64,000 bases of DNA from Albimonas pacifica (GTDB taxonomy: Bacteria > Pseudomonadota > Alphaproteobacteria > Rhodobacterales > Rhodobacteraceae): positions 1 to 64,000 of the forward strand of contig NZ_FOQH01000002.1 in assembly GCF_900113695.1 (NCBI RefSeq), given 5' to 3'. Positions within the stretch are counted from its first letter, which is position 1. Each line of letters begins with the position of its first letter. Below the pieces are notes generated by a model that had not been told where the DNA came from, searched no databases, and saw only the letters and a list, made by a program, of their open reading frames with translations. Shown in pieces: positions 58,975 through 64,000 of this stretch. Both the position numbers and the translations under genes were made by a program.

Positions 58975-59832
58975 ATGGGCGACCTCCCGATCCTGAAGCG
59001 CACGCTGGCGGTCTACACCGGCCTCTTCATCGTCTTCCTCTACGGCCCCTTCGTGGTGATGGGGATCCTGAGCTTCCAGGCCGGCCCCGAGGGCGGCCCC
59101 CAGTTCCCGATCATCGAGTGGTCGACCTACTGGTATCGCCACCTCTTCGGCCTGACCGAGGCCACCCGCATCGCCCCCCTCCCGATCCGCGAGGCGCTGC
59201 TCCGCTCCCTGACCCTCGCCTTCGCCACCACCGTCGTCTCGACGGTCCTCGGCACCCTGACCGCGCAAGCCTTCCGGCGGAACTTCCGCGGCTCCGGCGT
59301 GATCTTCTACCTCGTGATCCTGGGCATGATGGTCCCCGGCCTGCTGCTGGGCCTGGGCCAGGCGCTGGTGGCGCAGAACCTCGGCATCGACCGCAGCTGG
59401 TGGGGCACGGCCTTCGTCCTGCACGTGGTCTACACCTACCCGTTCGCCTTCCTGGTGATGCTGGCGATCTTCAACCGCTTCGACCCCCGCGTGGAAGAGG
59501 CCGCCTGGAGCTTGGGCGTCTCCCCCGCCGTCACGTTCCGCAAAGTGACCTTCCCGATGGTCTTCCCCGGCGTGCTCTCGGCCATGCTCTTCGGCTTCAC
59601 GCTCAGCTACGACGAGTTCCCCCGCTCGCTCTTCACCGCCGGCTCCGACGTCACCCTGCCGCTGGCGATCTACGGAACCTTCGCGGTCGAGATCCACCCC
59701 AACATCTTCGCCTTCGGGGTCCTGTCGACGCTCTTCTCCTTCACCATCCTCGCCATCTACGGCCTGCTGATGGCGGCCTCCGTCCGCCGCGCCCGCATCA
59801 AGGCTTCCGGCATCCAGGAGGACGAGGCATGA
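58975..59832 (+). CDS. PotC-like ABC transporter permease
   Basis: A 285-aa permease with six helices and the EAA loop VEEAAWSLGVSPAVTFRKVTFPMVFPGVLS. It lies three bases after the PotB-like stop. Its own stop overlaps the first SDR gene as ATGA, so transporter and dehydrogenases are translationally linked. Confidence 0.93.
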   Translation: MGDLPILKRTLAVYTGLFIVFLYGPFVVMGILSFQAGPEGGPQFPIIEWSTYWYRHLFGLTEATRIAPLPIREALLRSLTLAFATTVVSTVLGTLTAQAFRRNFRGSGVIFYLVILGMMVPGLLLGLGQALVAQNLGIDRSWWGTAFVLHVVYTYPFAFLVMLAIFNRFDPRVEEAAWSLGVSPAVTFRKVTFPMVFPGVLSAMLFGFTLSYDEFPRSLFTAGSDVTLPLAIYGTFAVEIHPNIFAFGVLSTLFSFTILAIYGLLMAASVRRARIKASGIQEDEA

Positions 59833-60575
59833 CCCGCCTCGCCGCCCACACCGCCCTCGTCACCGGCGCCGGCGCCGGCATCGGCAAGGCCATCGCCCTC
59901 CGCCTCGCCGCAGAAGGCGCGAAAGTCGCCGTCAACGACCTCTCCGCGGAGCGCGCCGCCGAGACCGTGGCGCTGATCCAGAAAGCCGGAGGCGAAGCCC
60001 TCCCCACCCCCGGCGACGTCTCCGACCCCGAGGCGGTCGAGGCCATGTATTCCACCGCGGAATCCGCCTGGGGCCGCATCACCCTCGCCGTCAACAACGC
60101 CGGCATCGTCCACCAGGCCAGACTGGAAGACCTCGCCGTCGAGGACTTCGACCGCATGATCGCCGTGCACCTGCGCGGCTGCTTCCTCGGCTGCCGCCGC
60201 GCGATCAACCCGATGCTCGCGGCGGGGCAGGGGGTGATCGTCAACATCGCCTCCCAGCTCGGCCAGATCGGCGGCATCGAGCTCGCCCATTACTCCGCCG
60301 CCAAGGCCGGCATCATCGGCCTGACCAAGTCCCTCGCCCGCGAGGTCTCGTCCCGCGGCGTCCGCGTCAACGCCGTCGCCCCCGGCCCGATCGCGACCGA
60401 GCTGGTCATGGCCCTCTCCGACGACTGGCGCGCCGCCAAGACCGCCGAGCTCCCCCTGGGCCGCTTCGGCGCCCCCGAGGACGTGGCGGCCACCGTCGCC
60501 TTCCTCGCCTCGGACGACGCGAAAATCTACGTGGGCCAGACGCTTGGCCCGAATTCCGGCGACGTGATGCTGTGA
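59829..60575 (+). CDS. Short-chain dehydrogenase/reductase (first of two)
   Basis: A 248-aa classical SDR: NAD(P)-binding TGAGAGIGKAIAL, structural NNAGIV, catalytic Ser in VNIASQLG and Tyr/Lys in YSAAKAGIIGLTKSLA. The Asp in VAVNDLS at the end of the second strand suggests NAD preference. It is coupled to the permease gene and 10 bp from the second SDR, so it probably oxidises the imported substrate. Confidence 0.93.
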   Translation: MTRLAAHTALVTGAGAGIGKAIALRLAAEGAKVAVNDLSAERAAETVALIQKAGGEALPTPGDVSDPEAVEAMYSTAESAWGRITLAVNNAGIVHQARLEDLAVEDFDRMIAVHLRGCFLGCRRAINPMLAAGQGVIVNIASQLGQIGGIELAHYSAAKAGIIGLTKSLAREVSSRGVRVNAVAPGPIATELVMALSDDWRAAKTAELPLGRFGAPEDVAATVAFLASDDAKIYVGQTLGPNSGDVML

Positions 60576-60585
60576 GGGACCCCCG

Positions 60586-61350
60586 ATGACCGACGCCATG
60601 AAAACCGTCCTGATCACCGGCGCCGGCATCGGCATCGGCCGCGCCACCTCCCTCGCCTTCGCCGCCGCCGGCTGGCGCGTGATCGTCACCGACGTGCTCC
60701 CCGAGGAAGGCGCCTCCGTCGTCGCGGAGATCGAGGCCGCCGGCGGCACGGCCGAGTTCCACCCCCTCGACGTCACCTCCACCGAGGCCGCCGAGACCCT
60801 CGTCGCGAAGATCGAGCAAACCCACGGCGCAATCGACGCCCTGATCTGCAACGCCGGCATCGCCCACAAGGTCCCGCTGGCCGACCTCACGGACGCCAAA
60901 TGGGACCACACCATGGAGGTGGACCTGAAGGGCATGATCCGCCTCGTCCGCCCCGCCGTCCCGGGCATGAAGGCCAGGGGCGCCGGCGCCATCGTCTGCC
61001 TCAGCTCGATCATGGGCGTCGCCTACGGCTGGGACGAGCATGTCGCCTACTCCGCCGCCAAGTCCGGCGTCGTCGGCATGGTCCGCGCGCTGGCCGTCGA
61101 GCTCGCCCGCTCCGGCATCCGCGTCAACGGCGTCGCGCCGGGCTACATCCGCACCGCCCAGGCGCTCTCCGAAAAGCATTCCCTCGGGCCGGAGGGCCTC
61201 GAGAAGGCCGCCGACTTCATCCCGATGGGCCGGGTCGGAGAGCCCGAGGACATCGCCGACGTCATCCTTTTCCTCGTCTCGGACCAGGCCCGGTATCTCA
61301 CCGGCCAGGTGCTGACCGTCGACGGGGGTTTGCTGGTGGGCCGCTACTGA
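60586..61350 (+). CDS. Short-chain dehydrogenase/reductase (second of two)
   Basis: A 254-aa classical SDR: TGAGIGIGRATSLAFAAAGW, Asp in VIVTDVLP (NAD type), CNAGIAHKVPL (first Asn of NNAG replaced by Cys), Ser in VCLSSIMG, and YSAAKSGVVGMVRALA with catalytic Tyr and Lys. C-terminus DGGLLVGRY. It may act on the same substrate as its neighbour or on its product. A Tat-exported binding protein follows 47 bp downstream. Confidence 0.92.
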   Translation: MTDAMKTVLITGAGIGIGRATSLAFAAAGWRVIVTDVLPEEGASVVAEIEAAGGTAEFHPLDVTSTEAAETLVAKIEQTHGAIDALICNAGIAHKVPLADLTDAKWDHTMEVDLKGMIRLVRPAVPGMKARGAGAIVCLSSIMGVAYGWDEHVAYSAAKSGVVGMVRALAVELARSGIRVNGVAPGYIRTAQALSEKHSLGPEGLEKAADFIPMGRVGEPEDIADVILFLVSDQARYLTGQVLTVDGGLLVGRY

Positions 61351-61397
61351 CCGCCCGCGCGTCACGACCTCGACAGATCGTCAACAGGGAGACGACC

Positions 61398-62609
61398 ATG
61401 AGACCCATCCACCCCTCACGCCGCCGGTTCCTCGCCGGCGCCGGCGCGCTGGCCGGCTCCTCGGCGCTGATCCGCCCGAACCGCCTGTGGGCGCAGGGCC
61501 TCTCCAGCCAGGAGCTGCGCACCGTCGGCCTCTCGGTCACGGTGCAGGAGCGCATCCTGCAGGAGTTCAAGGAGAAATCCGGCGTCGGCGCGGTGTCGGG
61601 CAAGGCCGACATCTTCCCCAACACCCAGACCGAGCTGCTGTCGGGCTCCACGGCCTACGACTGCTGGGAGACCATCGGCGAGCGTCTGCCGGCGATGACC
61701 ATCACCAACACCATCGCCCCCATCGCCACCTCGGACCTTTCGAACTGGGGCGACATCCGCCCCATCTTCACCGAGGTCACGGGCGGGATGGAGCCCAAGG
61801 CTCATATCGCCGGCCAGATCTGGGCCGACGAGGCCAAGACCCGGCTGTGGATGGTCCCCACCGTCTTCAACTTCGACTCCATCGGCTACCGCCCCGACCT
61901 CGTGGAGGCCGAGGAGGCCAACACCTGGACCTGCCTCTTCGACGACAAGTTCAAGGGCAAGTCGGGCCTCAACGTGGACCCGCTGATCGCCTTCGGCCAG
62001 GCGATCCTGGCCATGAACAGCCTCGGCCTGCTGGAGGTCCCGAACCCCGGCAACCCCTCCGTCGAGGAGATCGACGAGGCCGCGGCCTTCCTGATCTCCA
62101 AGAAGAAGGGCGGCCAGTTCCGCGCGCTGTGGGGCGACTTCGGCGAGCTGGTGAACCTGCTGGCCTCGGGCGAGATGGTCGTCGCCGACGCCTGGCAGCC
62201 CGCCGTGATGGCGGTGAAGGCCCAGGGCATCCAGTGCGCCTACGCCATCCCCAAGGAGGGCTACCGCGGCTGGGCCATCGGCATCTCGATGATCGACGGC
62301 ACCCCCAACGCGGAGGCGGTGAAGGCCTACGCCGACTACTGGCTGTCGGGCCCGCCGGCGATCACGGTCTCCGAGCAGGGCTATTACTCGCCCACGACCA
62401 AGATCAAGGAGGTCATGGACCCCGCCAAGTACGCCTTCTGGTACGAGGGCCAGCCCTGGACCGGCGCGCCCGAGCGCGGGATCTCCGAGGGCGACCTGCG
62501 CGACGGCGGCTCGCTGGAGGAACGGTCCTCCCACGTCGCCTACTGGCACCAGTGGCCCGACGAATACGACCACCTGATGATGAAGTGGGACGAGTTCCTC
62601 TCGGCCTGA
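61398..62609 (+). CDS. Tat-exported ABC solute-binding protein (PotD-like)
   Basis: A 403-aa protein with a twin-arginine signal, SRRRFLAGAGALAGSSALI (residues ~7-25), so it is probably exported folded. The ligand-binding fold carries TQTELLSGSTAYDCWETIGERLP, MVPTVFNFDSIGY and IPKEGYRGWAIGISMIDGTPNAEAVKAYADYWLSGPPA (in pieces). It is the exported counterpart of the leaderless homologue at 54451 and presumably serves the permeases at 58060-59832. Confidence 0.92.
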   Translation: MRPIHPSRRRFLAGAGALAGSSALIRPNRLWAQGLSSQELRTVGLSVTVQERILQEFKEKSGVGAVSGKADIFPNTQTELLSGSTAYDCWETIGERLPAMTITNTIAPIATSDLSNWGDIRPIFTEVTGGMEPKAHIAGQIWADEAKTRLWMVPTVFNFDSIGYRPDLVEAEEANTWTCLFDDKFKGKSGLNVDPLIAFGQAILAMNSLGLLEVPNPGNPSVEEIDEAAAFLISKKKGGQFRALWGDFGELVNLLASGEMVVADAWQPAVMAVKAQGIQCAYAIPKEGYRGWAIGISMIDGTPNAEAVKAYADYWLSGPPAITVSEQGYYSPTTKIKEVMDPAKYAFWYEGQPWTGAPERGISEGDLRDGGSLEERSSHVAYWHQWPDEYDHLMMKWDEFLSA

Positions 62610-62619
62610 TCCCCCCCCC

Positions 62620-62645
62620 GCGGGGCGCCGTGCCGGGCGCCCCGC
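62620..62645 (+). promoter_or_regulatory. Intercistronic hairpin after the Tat-exported binding protein gene
   Basis: A 10-bp stem GCGGGGCGCC / GGCGCCCCGC with a six-base loop, ten bases after the stop. As after tctC, it may raise binding-protein mRNA relative to the ATPase gene downstream. Confidence 0.55.
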
Positions 62646-62699
62646 GCAGCCCTCGCCCGTCCCGGCGGGCGGGGGCCCCTCTGCCCCCCGGAGCGCCCG

Positions 62700-63806
62700 A
62701 TGACCCAATTCGACCTGGAGCTGGTGAAGCTGCGCAAGGTCTACGGCGGCGAGACCGTCGCGGTCGAGGATTTCGACCTTCAGGTCTCGAAGGGCGAGTT
62801 CATCTCCTTCGTCGGCCCGTCGGGCTGCGGAAAGACCACGACGCTGCGCATGATCGCGGGGCTGGAGGAGATCACGTCGGGCGACCTCCTGATCCGCGGC
62901 CGGAACTTCACCCGCATCCCGGCCGAGAAGCGCCCCACTGCCACGATCTTCCAGAACTACGCCCTGTTCCCCCACCTCACGGTGCGCGAGAACATCGAAT
63001 TCGGCCTGAAGGTCCGCGGCCTGTCCTCTGGGGACGTCAAACGCCGCACCGACGCGATCATCGACAAGCTGGAGCTAGGCGACGTCGCGGGATCGCGCGA
63101 AGGCGCCCTCTCCGGCGGCCAGAAGCAGCGCGTGGCCCTCGCCCGCGGCCTGGCGGTGGAGCCCGAGATCCTGCTGCTGGACGAGCCCCTCGGCGCCCTC
63201 GACGCCAACCTGCGCAAATCCATCCAGGAAGAACTGAAGATCCTCCAGCGCGAGGTCGGCATCACTTTCATCTTCGTCACCCATGCCCAGTCCGAGGCCC
63301 TCTCGATGGGCGACCGCGTCGTGGTGATGAACGCCGGGAAGGTCGAGCAGATCTCGCCCCCCTTCGAGCTCTACACCCGCCCCCGCTCCCCCTTCGTGGC
63401 CCGCTTCATCGGCCGCAACCTGCTGATCCCCGGAGACCTTTCCCAATGCACCGGGGATCGCGCGGTGGTCAGCACCCGTTTCGGCTCCCTCGCCGGCGCC
63501 CCCGTCTTCTCCGCCGCGGCCTCCGGCGCGAAAGTCACCGTCGTCGCCCCCTCCGAATACGTCGAGCTCCACGCCCCCGGCGCCCCGCCCCACGACGCCG
63601 AGGCCACCGAGGGCCTGACCGGCCGCATCACCGCCCTCGACCCCGTCGGCCACGTGATCTTCGCCACCGTGCAGCTGGACGAGACCCTCTCCGTCCGCCT
63701 CGAAACCCACCGTGAGCGCTTCGAGGGCCGCGGCCTCGCCCCCGGCGCCCCCGTCAACCTGCGCTGGCGCCCCGCCCGCGCCTCGGTGGTGCTCGACGCC
63801 GCCTGA
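62700..63806 (+). CDS. PotA-like ABC transporter ATPase (second copy)
   Basis: A 368-aa ATPase with Walker A GPSGCGKTTTLRMI, Q-loop IFQNYALFPHLTVRENIEF, signature LSGGQKQRVALARGL, Walker B ILLLDEPLGALD, H-loop FVTHAQSEAL and a C-terminal TOBE domain (residues ~260-368). Unlike the first ATPase it keeps the standard VTH. It is separated from the binding-protein gene by a hairpin and may belong with permease genes beyond the window edge. Confidence 0.93.
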   Translation: MTQFDLELVKLRKVYGGETVAVEDFDLQVSKGEFISFVGPSGCGKTTTLRMIAGLEEITSGDLLIRGRNFTRIPAEKRPTATIFQNYALFPHLTVRENIEFGLKVRGLSSGDVKRRTDAIIDKLELGDVAGSREGALSGGQKQRVALARGLAVEPEILLLDEPLGALDANLRKSIQEELKILQREVGITFIFVTHAQSEALSMGDRVVVMNAGKVEQISPPFELYTRPRSPFVARFIGRNLLIPGDLSQCTGDRAVVSTRFGSLAGAPVFSAAASGAKVTVVAPSEYVELHAPGAPPHDAEATEGLTGRITALDPVGHVIFATVQLDETLSVRLETHRERFEGRGLAPGAPVNLRWRPARASVVLDAA

Positions 63807-63997
63807 CAACGGGGGCGGCCCGCCCGCCCCCGACCGGACGGCCCCGCCCGTCCCGACCAGATCCGACGGCCCGCACGGCCGTCCCGACAGCCCGGCCGGC
63901 CCCGCGCCGACCGACCCCGCAACCGCCCTGGCGACCCCAGGCCCCGCGCGACCCCCCCGTTTCAGGAGGGAGTCGCGCGACGCTGGAGACGTGCCCG
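63807..63997 (+). other. Intergenic leader with two hairpins
   Basis: 190 bp without a gene. A 7-bp stem GACGGCC / GGCCGTC (63865-63883) may terminate the ATPase transcript. CGCGCGAC / GTCGCGCG (63945-63979) forms a second stem just before the final ATG. No promoter is evident. Confidence 0.45.
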
Positions 63998-64000
63998 ATG
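63998..64000 (+). CDS. Possible start codon of the next gene, cut by the window edge
   Basis: The window ends on ATG, with GGAG ten bases upstream (63984-63987). By operon logic this could be a further transporter gene, but only the start codon is visible. Confidence 0.3.

Overview
The window is very GC-rich DNA with dense, overlapping genes (ATGA, GTGA and TGATG junctions) from an alphaproteobacterium, most likely a high-GC member of the Rhodobacterales. Supporting signs are the tripartite tricarboxylate transporter, the aerobic glycine-oxidase (ThiO) thiamine route, the nadABC set, many LysR/GntR-controlled uptake and catabolic operons, and an initiator-tRNA tail at the left edge. No insertion sequence, phage gene or CRISPR array was seen.

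Layout. 1-39: 3' part of tRNA-fMet. 141-3404 (-): an ATP-grasp enzyme followed by a protein with a papain-like Gln/Cys/His/Asn set. 3692-10721 (-): a membrane protein plus a MoxR/DUF58/SpoIIM/RDD/DUF4129/DUF4350 cluster. 10803-13869 (-): an OmpR-type response regulator and a histidine kinase fused in frame to a periplasmic solute-binding protein, divergent from tctC-tctB-tctA-abrB (14033-18109, +). The control region between them carries four pentamers spaced exactly 11 bp apart. 18113-19695: relics of AraC, SDR, intradiol dioxygenase and aldo/keto reductase genes. 19770-21856: a metallo-beta-lactamase-fold enzyme and a divergent LysR. 22037-25516 (-): nadA-nadB-nadC. 25733-29461 (+): TPP riboswitch, a 20-codon leader ORF, then thiO-thiS-thiG-thiE-thiF. 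29499-32818: LysR, glutathione transferase and a flavoprotein reductase.

33094-35915 (+) is a tight four-gene operon: an unrecognised protein, a ketoacyl-ACP synthase III, an acyl carrier protein and an alpha/beta-hydrolase-like protein. It looks like a small dedicated acyl pathway whose product is not apparent. 35982-44536: an amino-acid-type ABC transporter, ureohydrolase and M20 deacylase (-), divergent from LysR, an M28 peptidase and an amidohydrolase (+). This is probably uptake and breakdown of a guanidino or N-acyl amino compound. 44582-49900 (-): HPP/CBS protein, RTX protein, AbgB-like amidohydrolase and LysR.

50136-54449 (+): pxpA, biotin carrier, biotin carboxylase, pxpB and pxpC. 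Together the last four resemble a urea carboxylase split into subunits. 54451-63806: a solute-binding protein with no signal peptide, a GntR regulator with two winged helices, a PotABCD-like transporter, two SDR dehydrogenases, a Tat-exported binding protein and a second ATPase. The window ends on an ATG that may start the next gene.

Most promising for new biology: the ATP-grasp/cysteine-peptidase-like pair, the kinase/binding-protein fusion with its phased operator, and the KASIII-ACP-hydrolase operon.
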